64,000 nt of DNA from Linyphia triangularis (lineage: Eukaryota > Arthropoda > Arachnida > Araneae > Linyphiidae): the NCBI GenBank assembly GCA_963978545.1, contig OZ021732.1:43534059-43598058 (forward strand). Reading direction: 5' to 3'. The position numbers and the translations under genes were made by a program. Below the pieces are notes generated by a model. The model was not told where the DNA came from, did no database searches, and was given only the letters and a program-made list of their open reading frames with translations. Shown piece after piece: positions 14,451 through 26,181 of this stretch; within the stretch, counting starts at the first letter, position 1, and each line of letters opens with the position of its first letter.

Positions 14451-14624
14451 GAAACACCGAAAAAGAATTTAAGAATGCACTTTGAACCAATGCCAACCAG
14501 AAGTGCAATTATTGAAAGCAAAATGAATAATTTTGGCAAAACTGTGGAAAACGTTTCAGAAGAAAACCTGTCCTTTTGGCAGTATATACAAGCCTATCCA
14601 GGAGGATCTTCAAGTGGCCATTAA
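14451..14624 (+). other. Orphan exon-like open frame
   Basis: 57 codons run from an in-frame TGA at 14448-14450 to TAA 14622-14624. Composition is balanced and protein-like (FEPMPTRSAIIESKMNNFG..., ending in YPGGSSSGH), unlike the K/N/I-rich noise around it. An AG lies just before the frame, so it could be a terminal exon of a + strand gene. I do not recognise the family and found no upstream exon. It may also be a pseudogene scrap. Confidence 0.25.
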
Positions 14625-15770
14625 ATAGAGAAGTAAAATTTATTATTAGAACATTTTTCATTATTTATTTTCTATGATTTTTACTAAAAACGAAATAACT
14701 AATACATTTCATTATATTTGAATTTTATTGATGTAGACATTGCTTTATTATCCTTTTTTTCTGAAGTTAAGCAAAACTTATACCCTTTGATGTTAAAGGG
14801 GAACTAATACAAAATTTAAATTTCATGTCTTTCCTGAATAAATATTTTAAGAAAAATTTGCATTGCTCACAAGAGTTTGTAAATACAGTAGAGAAACCTC
14901 TGTAACTGTTTTACTGTAAAATATAGTAGAGAAACCTTAGATCCTAATTTGAATGATGTTTATAATGCCACCGTGTTTTTTTTTTTTTTTTTCCTTTTCT
15001 TCTTCTTCTTTTTTTTTTTTTTTTTTTCCCCTTCCCTTTTTCCCCCATAAAATGTGAAAAGACGATTCATGTAGACATCCATTAGGATAAATTGGGACAA
15101 ATAATTTCAGGATTTTTCAAATCTAAAAAATAATGGGATGAAATTGTGAGTTCATAGAATTAATAAATAAAGATATAATCAGTCATTCATATCATTTTCT
15201 GATGCGCATACAGATACTTTATTTTTAGCCACAGTTTTTTGTAATTTTTCTATTTCTGATTTATACTTTATATTTTTAACTTAAAATTTATTTGCTAATG
15301 AAGGAACATTTCTATAGTAATTTAATGTTGTCGAAACAGTTGAAGGGAACAAGAAAAATTTATGCATTCCTCCAAAAAGTAATACAACTTTGTACTCAAA
15401 CTTAGTTATCACTTTTTAAAAATCTTGTAAGACATTTTTTACACTTTGCTCAACATCAAATGAAATTGCACTAATTAAGTATATTGATAATAAATGCTGA
15501 TAAGTAAAATACTTCGAAAGCATTGTGAAATGTTATTACGTACGATAAACATTACTTTTCAATTTCTCAATTCCAATACCCGTTCAAAGTCGGCATTGAT
15601 TTCAACATAGAAATATTTCTGAAATAAATTTTACAAAATGTAGTTAAGTCCCTGACTAGCATTTTTACTAACTCTCTCTATTTTAATATCTCTCTATATA
15701 ATAATTCACTCATTCACAGAGTCCAGAAATAAATTTCACTTTTTACTTTCAATTATTTATATGTTAACAT
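14625..15770. other. A+T-rich DNA with pyrimidine tract
   Basis: A T/C tract of about 70 bp lies at 14978-15047. It is similar in style to the one near 11310-11377 (T-run, TTCTTCTTCTT, T-run, CCCC). Otherwise I see nothing. Confidence 0.4.
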
Positions 15771-16254
15771 AGGGTAACGAAAGTATTTCATTCGGTAACA
15801 AAAAATATCCCTTTTTACACGCTTTGGAACGTCATAAAAGTGGTCTAGAAAAAATGTGTGTGGACTCTGTACAGTATAACTCCCAAACGAATCGACTTAC
15901 GATGTTCAACTGTTACATGCGAGTTAGTGGTGGCCATAGGACTTGTCATTAAGGTTTTCGCCAAAATTGCACATGCGCATAAGGTTGCTGCCATTGAAAA
16001 ATTTATGTTTTTTCAATGGGAGATCAAAATAGCTGTGGTAATGCCTTATATGGTGCTCTAAATATCACTACCTCCGAAATTTCCATTGAAATGCTATAGA
16101 GGCTTCAAAAGTTGAAAACACAGAGTTCTCTTCCATTGAGCATCGCCTATGAACGACTGTTTTCCCACTGTTTCACTTAGCAGCAAAGGATAATGTAAAA
16201 ATTATCGTAGGGGGGGGGGGAAGGGAGGGGAATCGCCAATATCGCAATTTCGGC

Positions 16255-16288
<34 letters not shown>

Positions 16289-16510
16289 CAACCTAACATT
16301 TATCGCCAAAAATTTCTCCAAACTTATCGTAAAAAATATCACCAATTGTTTTGAAATTAAGAAACATATCAAACTAAAAACGGTAACTTACACCAATACA
16401 AGGCAAATATAAAAGCAGTGAAAAGTTTCAATTAGAGTTATTGAAAGTAGTGCGATGTTCTACACTCCTAGTTTTTGTACTTATTTACACACGATTCCCG
16501 GTCATTATAA
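15771..16510. repeat. Unclassified interspersed repeat, copy 1
   Basis: Parts of this stretch recur at 24692-24925 (GTCTAGAAAAAA then TGTG, AAACGAATCGAC-type and TGTCAAAATTG/CGCATAAGG-type blocks) and at 31930-32400 (a GAACGACT...TTTC block, GATAATGTAA, and TGCGATGTTCTACAC-type end). It is therefore a dispersed family, but ends and class are not visible. A G-run at about 16209 and a T-run at 16259-16286 interrupt it. Confidence 0.55.
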
Positions 16511-16544
16511 TTATAATTAAATAAGACGAATTCAGAAGAACGAT

Positions 16545-16586
<42 letters not shown>

Positions 16587-17438
16587 TATATATTTTTACA
16601 CATAAATAAATTTGTCAAAATTAGACAGCAAATTGATACTGAAAGCTTAATTTATGAAAATTGTTTAAAATAGTTTTTTATGATTTTATTCATTGTATTT
16701 TCTTCAAGTCAAGTTTGACTAATTTGAAATCCAAATATATCTATGCTCTTGTTCTTTCACTTATAAATATCACATTGGTTTTGTAAAAACTACCAAACTA
16801 CCAAAAAGCACCAAACATATACGAGAAGGCGAAAAATGAGACGATTTTGTCGTTGGAAATCACTAAAAGTCCAAAAAGGGTTCAGCACTTAACCCTTCTA
16901 CTCTTCTTTGTAATAACATAGGGAAGATTAATTAAAAAAATATTTGAAGTTTTGTTCAACAACCCAAATTAGGAAGCATTCATTACAAAGTATGCAAATA
17001 TAATATTTTAGTCTTTCTACGACCAATATGTTAACAAGCAACTTTGCGTACACATCGAAAATGGATGCTAGAATGAATATAGGTCAAAAAATTTAATTCG
17101 AAAATGTTATAGAATCATTTTTCCTCCCTCGTCTTCTTAGGAAAAAATTAAAACGAAGTTTATCCTTATCCAATTCTTTAAAAAATACTCAACATTCAAA
17201 CTTCTCAAGTGTTATACATGACAATGGCTGCTATTGTTTTTAAATCGTGACGCACTATTTGTGTGTCCAAAATAAACATGCTTTAGAGATTTTCTCGCTA
17301 TTAAATGTGCACTTATTTGCCTTGGAAATAAACAATAAGTATTCATTGATCATATGCTTATTTTGAAGCATATCTATTGGTTAGTTCAAATTAATTAGAT
17401 TTCAATCACTTCATTGGCCTTCTCCCCCATTACAATTA
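16511..17438. other. A+T-rich DNA, no gene seen
   Basis: An A-run of about 33 bp sits at 16551-16583. No other structure. Confidence 0.4.
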
Positions 17439-17446
17439 TTAGTATG

Positions 17447-18267
17447 CAGGGGCGTACTAGGACATACAATCGGCCCGGTGATTTTAGATTTATGGCGGCC
17501 CAAATTTTCAACATATTAATTTTATTGTTAATATTAAAATAACCCCAGTAATTTATTTTTATAATTAAATAGTTTTCATAATTAATGTATTTTACTATTT
17601 CAAAATTTATTTTTAATAATGTATTTTGTTATTTAAACACTGATTTTTAATAATTAGCTCTTAGTAGTTTTTAATAATTAATTTTTATTTCTGTAACGAC
17701 ATCCGAAATGATATTTCAATGATTAAATATTTATATTTATTAATTGATTTTATAAATTTAATTGTTTTAATAATTAGTTTAATTAAGTCAAATTTTCTGT
17801 CTCTACTATTTTTTTACTAAACTTGGTTTCTATAAACCATTGATAATTTTTTGCAAAAACTAAAAAAAAAAAAGGAAACATAAATCACAAATTAAAGAAT
17901 ATCTAGGTATATAACTATAAAAACTATATACAAATAAACCATAAATATAGTATGTTTATTAAAAACTGACATCTTAAATGATAATACATATTTAGTCAGA
18001 AGTAATAAGTATAAAAAGTCGCAATAGGATAATATAAAAATCGTAGTGCATTTATTTTTTTAGAAACCCTTATCACCACTATCAAACAAAAGTCAGTGAA
18101 TTGGGTGCATTGGGTTTTTTAAAGTAAACTTTAAGAAAAGCAACTACTTATATCGATTTTTTTTTTTTTTTTTAGATAAGTAAACAAAGTTATACCATAC
18201 CGGACTGGCCCACACTTTACAAACACTGACAGGCCCGGTAATTGCACCGGACAACTCTATGGCCCTG
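17447..18267. mobile_element. Non-autonomous hAT-type DNA transposon with 8-bp target duplication
   Basis: The element begins CAGGGGCGTACTAGG and ends GGCCCTG. It is flanked by perfect 8-bp direct repeats TTAGTATG (17439-17446 and 18268-18275), as hAT elements produce. The subterminal parts are inverted relatives (CGGCCCGGTGATT on the left, ACAGGCCCGGTAATTGCACCGG on the right). The 821-bp interior is A+T-rich, with many TAATTAA-like stretches and no transposase. The copy at 8355-9090 belongs to the same family. It moved through a transposase supplied elsewhere. Confidence 0.85.
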
Positions 18268-18410
18268 TTAGTATGCTTTAACATTCTGTAGTTAATAAAG
18301 AACAGAAAATTATTATTTAAGCGTTCGTTTCTCAAGTTTCAATAACGTTGACAGAAGTTGAACAATTTAACGAAATACTTAATATATATCGCAGAGTCAA
18401 ACTAGTCTTA

Positions 18411-18935
18411 ATTAAGTTTAAATTAAAGCTCATTTCTCTTAATCATGATGCATTTGCAATAGGTACCTTCCCATGTGAATCTCCACGGGAACGAAATGCC
18501 CGATATTCTTGCTAAGGAGGGTTGCAGGATTTCAACATCTCCCTCTTCCATACTTACTTTTTTGGAATTATACTCTCTGGAAAAATCAAAGATCTCGGAG
18601 GAATGGAAAACACCCCCAACCCATAAATGGTACAAGGGCTCAAAACCGGGTTTGTCCCTTGACCTCCCGTGTGACAGACGTACCCGGACTGTTCTATCAA
18701 AGCTTGCTAGCGGTCACATCAAGTGCCTCACTTTCAACGAGGGCAGGAAAACCTTCGAGACCTGCACCAAGTGCCAAAATCATCAGGCCTCTCCTGAGCA
18801 CCTCTTGGATTGCATGGGACTCTCTAAGGAGGATCTCTTTAGCAATCCTCTCCTAGTCTTCGACTTCCTTTTAGTCAACGAACTCGCGGATCTTGTCTGA
18901 CTCCGTCAAACAGTGAGGATTAGCAACAACAACAA
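18411..18935 (+). mobile_element. 5'-truncated non-LTR retrotransposon (LINE) insertion
   Basis: The insert is bounded by direct repeats of 13 bp, CAAACTAGTCTTA (18398-18410 and 18936-18948), which I read as the target site duplication. It ends in a short AAC-repeat tail (18923-18935), typical of this LINE group. The only coding content is the end of the second open frame (RNase H part and tail). The 5' truncation fits incomplete reverse transcription at insertion. Confidence 0.85.
18429..18900 (+). pseudogene. LINE ORF2 C-terminal fragment (RNase H end and C-terminal tail)
   Basis: The frame reads HLQ, stop, VPSHVNLHGNEMPDILAKEG and continues for about 140 codons to TGA 18898-18900. The VPSHV..GNE..D.LAKEG signature is the last active-site region of the LINE RNase H domain. 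The downstream C-x2-C (CTKC) and the SPEHLLDCMGLSKEDL tail are shared with the fragment at 50581-50858. The position expected to be tryptophan (QWVPSH) is a TAG stop at about 18465, so the fragment is dead as well as truncated. Bases 18411-18428 are also element but not clearly coding. Confidence 0.85.
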
Positions 18936-18948
18936 CAAACTAGTCTTA

Positions 18949-19745
<797 letters not shown>

Positions 19746-19872
19746 TCTTAATGTTAACCTCAGATTAAAAAAGAAGGTTGAAATATTATTCAGGAAATTT
19801 TTTAAAAGTATCCGTTTGCTAGTTATTTTGAAAAGGTACATAGAAAATTGGCCTTTTAACATTAGAGATATA

Positions 19873-20550
19873 GCCCTTACTATAAAAAAAGGTATTTTAA
19901 AGGTATTTTTAAGGTTTAAACTAGGTATTCAAGGTTTTATTAGGTATTTTTTAGGTTTTAACTAAAAATACCTAAAGGTATTTTAAAGGTATTTTTAAGG
20001 TTTAAACTAGGTATTCAAGGTTTTATTAAGTATTTTTTAGGTTTTAACTAAAAATACCTCATGGGGAAAAATACCTAACTCAAGGTATTTTAAGGTATTA
20101 TTTTTAGAAACCTAAAGAAACCTGCTAAGCTTCAGGCATTTTTAAGGTTTTGGCAAGGTTTGTAATAAAAACCTCCAGATTCTAAAGGTTTTACTAAGAT
20201 ATTCAGGTGAATACCTTTTAATACCATGACTAAGGAAGGTATTTTAAGGTTTTTTCTGTAAAACCTAAAGAAACCTGTGAAGCTTTAGGTATTTTTAAGG
20301 TTTTGCAACGTTTGTGATAAAAACGTCCAGATTCTAGAGGTTTTACTAAGGTATTCAGTTGAAAACCTTTTAATACCATGACTAAAGGAATGTATTTTAA
20401 GGTTTTTTCTTTAAAACCTAGAGAAACCTATGAAGCTTAATGTATTTTTCAGGTTTTGCATGCTTTCTGATAAAACCTCCATATTTTAAACGTTTTACTA
20501 AGGTATTCAAGTGAATAAGTGAATACCTTTTAATAACATTACTAAAGGAA
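19873..20550. repeat. AGGTATT/AATACCT-rich tandem array
   Basis: The block starts with CCCTTACTATAAAAAAAGG. It is built of variants of AGGTATTTTTAAGG, AACCTAAAGAAACCT and AAAACCTCCAGATTCTA. Later units repeat at about 152-160 bp (the motif CCATGACTAAGG near 20225, CCATGACTAAAGG near 20377, and a diverged third near 20536). Each unit has self-complementary AGGTATT...AATACCT pairs. It is related in motif to the array at 31260-31898. Confidence 0.8.
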
Positions 20551-20823
20551 TAATAATAATAATAATTAATAATAATAATAATTAATAATAATAACTAATA
20601 ATAATAATAAATAATAATAATAATAAATAATAATAATAATAAATAATAATAAATAATAATAATAATAAATAATAATAATAAATAATAATAATAATAAATA
20701 ATAATAATAAATAATAATTATAATAAATAATAATAAATAATAATAAATAATAATAAATAATAATAAATAATAATAAATAATAATAAATAATAATAAATAA
20801 TAATAATAATAATAATAATAAAT
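20551..20823. repeat. (TAA)n / (TAATAATAAA)n microsatellite
   Basis: About 270 bp of TAA units with regular insertions of an extra A or TAAT. The long leucine/isoleucine/tyrosine open frame on the minus strand is an artefact. Confidence 0.95.
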
Positions 20824-21058
20824 TTAAAAAAAAAAAAACTTTTAATTTCACACAAAATGCATATTGTTTTAAATTAGAACAGTAAATTGTAAAATGCATT
20901 CAGCATTTAATTTTTTTTTTTTTTTTTTTTTAAAGTACATGATAAATTATAATTTGAAAAATGATTTAATTTTTTTTGCATGAGGAATGAAACATAAGCA
21001 AAATCAGTATTCAAGTGCATAAGAAAAAAATCAAAACACTTAAATTAATTGGTTTAAT

Positions 21059-21172
21059 TTTTAGAAACCTAAATATACCTGTGAAGCTATTAAGTATTTT
21101 TAAGGTTTCGCGAGGTTTCTGATAAAAACCTCCAACTTTTAAAGGATTTGCAAGATACTTTAGGGGATGACG
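21059..21172. repeat. Detached fragment of the AGGTATT/AAACCT array
   Basis: Contains TAGAAACCTAAATATACCTGTGAAGC-like and AAAAACCTCCAACTTTTAAAGG-like units, matching the 152-bp units of 19873-20550. The (TAA)n and a T-run separate the two. It ends abruptly before the promoter-like segment at 21173. Confidence 0.6.
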
Positions 21173-21283
21173 TAAGGATTCAGATTGGTCACATGCTATA
21201 ACTATCCAATCAAAACACGAGTGTCCTCTGTCTTCTTCATCCTGCTCCAGACCAGACGTCTAAAGAGCTAAAGACGTCATATA
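21173..21283 (+). promoter_or_regulatory. Candidate promoter with CRE and CCAAT motifs
   Basis: Within 110 bp there are a CRE-like TGACGTAA (about 21166-21173), GATTGGTCAC (inverted CCAAT), ATCCAATCAA (CCAAT), and GACGTCAT (perfect CRE half-palindrome, about 21273-21280). They lie just upstream of an ATG at 21284. The stretch is less A+T-rich than its surroundings. These motifs are typical of animal housekeeping promoters. No TATA box is needed for that reading. Inference only. Confidence 0.4.
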
Positions 21284-21657
21284 ATGGCGTCCTCGAATCC
21301 GAACGTGACCATGTTGTTCTCTTTCCTCAAGCAACTTTCCATTACTCTGATCCAAGGTAAGAAAAGTTTTGTAATTCGAAAATGTGTACTGTTGTATAAA
21401 GTTTGCAGTGTACTGGTTGTTTCGATTTTTATTATTCATTTGATATACTTCATTGAAATGTAGTGTGTAGAGTTGAACGTAATGCAGATGAATGCTTTTT
21501 GTAAAATTCAAAAAGTTGTGTATTTCAAAAAGTAATTTAAATGAAATTTGTTGTTAAACATTACGATATTTATCTGAAATGGAGTAGTTTAAATTCTGGT
21601 GATTGATGATTTAATTAGTTGCAAATTTTAAATTCCAACAATTTTTGCAGGATTGCA

Positions 21658-21688
<31 letters not shown>

Positions 21689-22092
21689 GAGTTAAGTGCT
21701 TTTAATCCCTTTGACATCTTGTCCCTTCCTTGTTCAGTATCAACCATACAATGCTGTGTCAAGTATAGTTGTTATAAGTTTAGCATTAAAAACATGTATT
21801 TTATTTTGGAAAATTATGCTTTTGATATACAATAAAGAATTTTAAATATATTTTTAAGCACTCTGTAATGATGAAGGAAAGATTGTTGAGCCCCTCTTGA
21901 AGGAACATCCTGACAGAATAGATTTTGTCCATCATCGATGTTGTCTTCAACAACAGTGGTTAGTAAGGAAAGTTCAGAAAAGGATTGAGAAAAACTTAGA
22001 GTGGGGGGCCTAAAATACTCGCCACTTCCTAATGACAGGGACGATTTAGTGCTCCAGAAAAACACTGTATTACAGCCGAGTCTGTTTCACAG
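21284..22092 (+). CDS. Possible 5' end of an unrecognised gene (two exons, second with a frame break)
   Basis: Exon A 21284-21356: ATG, 24 codons (MASSNPNVTMLFSFLKQLS...), ends CAAG|GTAAGA, phase 1. Exon B starts after TTTTTAAG at 21859 and reads on in phase (LCNDEGKIVEPLLKEHPDR...). It may end at 21962 (TTA|GTAAGG). If it runs on, it meets TAA just after a G6 run at 22003-22008. One more G there would keep it open (LKYSPLPNDRDDLVLQKN...) to CACAG|GTAAAA at 22092. The balanced composition and well-placed splice signals argue for a real gene or recent pseudogene. I recognise no family. No downstream exon could be joined with confidence; 30764-30928 is a candidate. Confidence 0.35.
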
Positions 22093-22753
22093 GTAAAATT
22101 CTTTCAAATTGAAATTTAACATTTTCAGAATTAAATTAGTCGATGTGTCACAAACGTGCCTCCCCTTTTCCCCAAATAAAAAATGCGCCCCCTCTCTCTG
22201 AAAAAAAAAAAAAGCATTTTTAATTTTGGGTGAAAGAGAAAAGCTATACAATTTGTGGTTTCTCTCTCATAATTCCTATGCTAACTTCGTCCTCAGATCA
22301 ACACCTCAGTTGTAGAATTAAACAGAACAGAAATTATAAATTTGTTCGGAATGGGGGCATAATTTACATTTTAAGAATTCAAAGAAAAACCTGTGTCAAT
22401 ATATGGAGCTTGAGTTTCCTTTTTTAGCAAGGTTACAAATCAATTGTCCTGTTTGTATATATTCAGGGTTCCCACGGTCATTGAAAGTGCTTAATATATT
22501 TGAACTTGTTTTCAAGGCCTTGCAGGGACGGAACTAGGTCACTTTTTACCCGGGGCAAGAATTCATTTTGGCGCCCCCACACAATAATTTTTTAGATTTG
22601 AAACTAACTATATATACATTGAAAATTAACAAAGGTTTTTCCTTTGTAAAATTCTGTTTGGAAACAAACAATAAAATAATTAATTGAAATTTTAAATAAA
22701 TATATTTGACAAGCCCTTATTAATGACCAGGATTCATTCTGCTTGCATAAAGA

Positions 22754-22794
<41 letters not shown>

Positions 22795-23607
22795 AATGAA
22801 TCAATACAAATAATGTCAGTTACAATGAAATAAAAGAACTTAGTTGAATGATATGTAACACTTTTTAACACAAAATCTGGTTAACCTGGTTTCAAAACGT
22901 CTTAGATCATAAGCAATTAAGCTGTTTTACATTTCAAAAAATATTTTCTTCTGTAAAATACTAATACAAAAATTTAAAAAGCTTCCGAATATTACCAGAA
23001 CTCATTGAACACAAAAGCAAATTAATTTAATGACTTGTCTACAAAAATCATTGAATAGTTGGTAAACACATAAAAGTTAATTTTAGAACAATTAATTTAA
23101 ACTTATTGAAACTCATTTTAATAATAGAATGAATAATATATTACTTACTGGTGCTATGTGTGAGTTCTCCATTTTCTTGGAGAATTTAAAATTCTCACCA
23201 ATGCAATGGACAAAATTTGACGAACATGACATCTGTTAGGTGAAAAATAATGTCGTCAAAATGACACTATAACTCTGTGCAAATGCAATGGCACACGCCT
23301 AGAAATCCTTACAATTTGGCGGGTTTCGTGGTCTCAACTGGGAAAATCCGCGTGATATCTTTACTTACGCTTTGGCGAAGCTTGCCTTCTTATAGCCATA
23401 AGTTCTTTGACATTTCAAAAGTTGCGCCTTTTTCTCGTAGCATGGAGACTGGATTCTTTTTATTTTATTTATCACTTCCTGGAAAATACTTTCTTTTTCG
23501 TTATTTTTTATGAAAAATAAGGCCTTGAGATCTATTTTTAGAATTCATGCCTTGATGTTTTATTATTTTTTCATTAGTTAGGAATAGATAAAATGTTACA
23601 AGCTTAA

Positions 23608-23777
23608 CGTCCACTATAGTTGAGCAGTGCAGAGCGGAGTGGACTAGAGCCAATTACAAGGCTGCCCACGTCTACTGTAGCACGAGGCTCGTGCTACAAT
23701 GGACGTTGACAGACTTGTAATTTGGCTCTAATCCACTCCGCTCTCCTCTGCTCTGCACTGCTCAACTATAGTGGACG
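23608..23777. repeat. Fold-back MITE (170-bp near-perfect palindrome)
   Basis: The left arm starts CGTCCACTATAGTTGAGCAG and the right arm ends CTGCTCAACTATAGTGGACG. Pairing continues through GGAGTGGACTAGAGCC/GGCTCTAATCCACTCC and CTACTGTAGCACGAG/CTCGTGCTACAATGG to a loop of a few bases. The only large asymmetry is an extra 8-9 bases (CAGAGGAG-like) in the right arm. AAGCTT flanks both sides (about 23600-23605 and 23780-23785), which may be the target duplication. No coding content. Confidence 0.8.
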
Positions 23778-23987
23778 CCAAGCTTTCACTTTTATGCTTC
23801 CGTTTTCTCTTTTTACGAAACATGTTTGAATGCTTGTATATGATCAAAAAAGAAAAGTAGGAGTGTTAATAATTTAACCTATAAAAAACAAATTTTTTAA
23901 TCAAATCCCTTATAAGAATTATCAATTTATTAACAATAAAAGTATTTTTTTTAAATGATTTATTAAAATGCTTTCGAAACGCCGCGT

Positions 23988-23989
23988 CG

Positions 23990-24030
<41 letters not shown>
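23988..24030. repeat. Long A-run
   Basis: About 37 consecutive A. The open frame running through it on the minus strand is an artefact. Confidence 0.9.
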
Positions 24031-24032
<2 letters not shown>

Positions 24033-24691
24033 TAATATGGGATTTATGCCCGAACAATTATTTATCTTAATTGAAAAAATACTGGCAACAAGACTTCATC
24101 CAGTAATCAAATTATAACTGGTTTAATTTATTCTGGAACGTGCCGTAAATGCGTGTTATCACGCAAGCCAATTTATTTTTTTATTTATTTTTATAATATT
24201 TTCGTTTGGCATCAGGTAAAAGTCTTAACCAACAATGGGATTTTATTTGCTAGTAATGTGATGACATTAGATGGTAAAATCGACCTTTTGGTGACAGTTA
24301 CATCCCTAAAAATTTAATACAATGTATTGTCATGGGTTTTAAGCTAATTGGCCAAGTTTCAGGACGATAGGATTATGGGAAGGTGGTTAATTAAGCATCC
24401 GCAGATTTGTACGCCAGGCTCAAACGCATACTCAAACAGAAGTGAAGTTAATATAAGGGATTTAAAAATATATAGTAAAATATATTGTTAAAAATATATA
24501 GTCACATATTTAGTCAGTGCATTTAAATTGAGATTTGGATAGGATGTAATTTACTGTTTTCGTTTTTATTTTTAAAAAATCTATATGTTGCGATAAATAG
24601 GAATTCTTATGCTGCAGGCATTCATCTTTCAACTTTTTATCGCATAATTTTTTTGCATTTCTTCACGTTTCAGAACATTCTGAATCAAAAA

Positions 24692-24925
24692 AGTGTTCTA
24701 GAAAAAAAGTTTGTGGGTCCGTGTGTTGTCTGTGGTCAGCATTACTTTCAAACGGATTGACCTACTTTGGCCATTACACCTGGCGTTACGGTTTTTGTCA
24801 AAATCGTGCTTGCGCAAAGGGTAGCTGTCATTTTTTACAGCCAAAATAATTGCTAAATTAAATGAAGGAAACAGTGGGAATTGAAAGTTGTTCAAAGTTC
24901 AACACCCCCAGTTTTTTTAAACTCA
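24692..24925. repeat. Unclassified interspersed repeat, copy 2
   Basis: AAAAGTGTTCTAGAAAAAAAG followed by TGTG, TTACTTTCAAACGGATTGACC and GTTTTTGTCAAAATCGTGC blocks align with 15836-16010. The end (GTTCAACACCCCCAGTTTTT) resembles the end of the copies at 15771 and 31930. Confidence 0.55.
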
Positions 24926-26181
24926 ACACGATTCAAAATGTGTAAAAATGAAAAAAAATCTGTTTTTAGCTGAAGAAATACTAAATTATTCTCTTAGAGA
25001 AAACGTTTCAATCGTTAATTATTTCAATTGTTAATTAACTTTTTGCTAATTAATTTTCATTAGGAATCGCAATGAACCTTTAAAATTAACGATAATCAAC
25101 CTCAAAAACAAAAGTAAACGATTTCTAAACAATTCAACATCTTGCAACCCCCTGTAAAAATTCCTGCTGACGCCTAGAGAACAATAAATATATTTGGCAA
25201 GAGATATATCCCAAACGTAACCCTTGTCCTTAATACACATCTTCCAAAGTTTATTAGGTTACAAATTTAAAAAAATTCTTAACTTCATTGGTTTCAGTCT
25301 TGTGAACTAACCAAGATGATAAAAGTAGCGAAGAATGTTGGGATATTCTTGCAGTTTCTTTTGCTTTTCTGCGATTCTGCGCCCCAGTAATTTCTTCGAC
25401 ATATTTCAATTTACGAAAAATTCAACAGCATTAAATTGTTGTAACGCTAAATTTTATCTAACTACATTGCGACTATATTACCAATGCGATTTTAAGTTAG
25501 CATTTCTGGCAGCCTGCCATGTAGCACAAACCTATTCTTCACCAGGGGGTAGGGAGAATTCGATGTCATTCTTTTGTAAAAGGATGGATTATTACTTTCT
25601 TTGTACAGAAATGTATTTTTTTTTTTTTTCTAGTGGATTTTTTCTTCTGTTGGATATCTTAAAGATCATCCAGAATTTTAAGAAAAAATGAAAATTTATT
25701 AATGAAAAATTATCCTTTTGTCCAAATATTAAAATTTATACAACAGTGCTTTGTTGGCTTTTCGGCGACCCCTCTGGTTAGCGCCCGGGGCAGCTGCCCC
25801 GCCTCCCCCCCCCCTAGCTCCGGCACTGAGGCCTTGAAAGTACTTGAAAATGCTTAGAGGTGCTTAAAAGTCCTTGAAAATGCTTAGAGGTCCTTAAAAG
25901 TCCTTAATTTTTGTAGCTGTTGTGCCAACCGCAAATTTTATAAAAATACTACTCAGACTTGCTATCCCCGTCTGACCACCACTTATCCGCACTGTATCAG
26001 AATTCTGTGACGTATTTTATTACCCATTCGCCAACTTGTACATTTTCTGGTAGAATATATTTTATTACAAATTTATTTGTACACATGATGCCTAAAAACA
26101 AATTTTCAAAGATCCTTAAAAACATTATTTAGGTCCTTAAAAGTCATTGATTTTCTTTCTGTGATTTGAGTGGGAACCCTG

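Larger units (their letters stand above)
22523..25828. mobile_element. hAT-type element nested in the previous one
   Basis: Termini are CAGGGACGGAACTAGG on the left and CCTAGCTCCGGCACTG on the right (inverted repeats, CAGtGCCGGAgCTAGG type). It is flanked by perfect 8-bp direct repeats AGGCCTTG (22515-22522 and 25829-25836). Subterminal CCCGGGGCA/GCGCCCCC blocks occur at both ends. I see no transposase domain in its 3.3 kb. The open frame 25335-25691 is phenylalanine/cysteine-rich and unconvincing. A long A-run (22755-22792), a fold-back MITE (23608-23777) and a dispersed repeat (24692-24925) lie inside, so nesting is three deep. Confidence 0.85.
22464..26181. mobile_element. hAT-like non-autonomous element (CAGGGTTCCCAC family), split by another insertion
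   Basis: The left end CAGGGTTCCCACGGTCATTG is at 22464 and the right end GATTTGAGTGGGAACCCTG finishes at 26181, so the termini are inverted repeats. The element's own sequence is 22464-22522 plus 25829-26181. It is full of CTTGAAAGT/CCTTAAAAGTCC units and contains a conserved block (GCTACTCAGACTTGCTATCC-like and ATGATGCCTAAAAACAAATT). The same family recurs at 46193-46999 (two nested copies) and 50103-50500. It has no coding capacity. Confidence 0.85.

Noticed and set aside
18509..18856. 115-codon + frame overlapping the LINE fragment
   Set aside because: Out-of-frame shadow of the RNase H reading frame.
20582..20899. 105-codon L/I/Y frame
   Set aside because: (TAA)n repeat.
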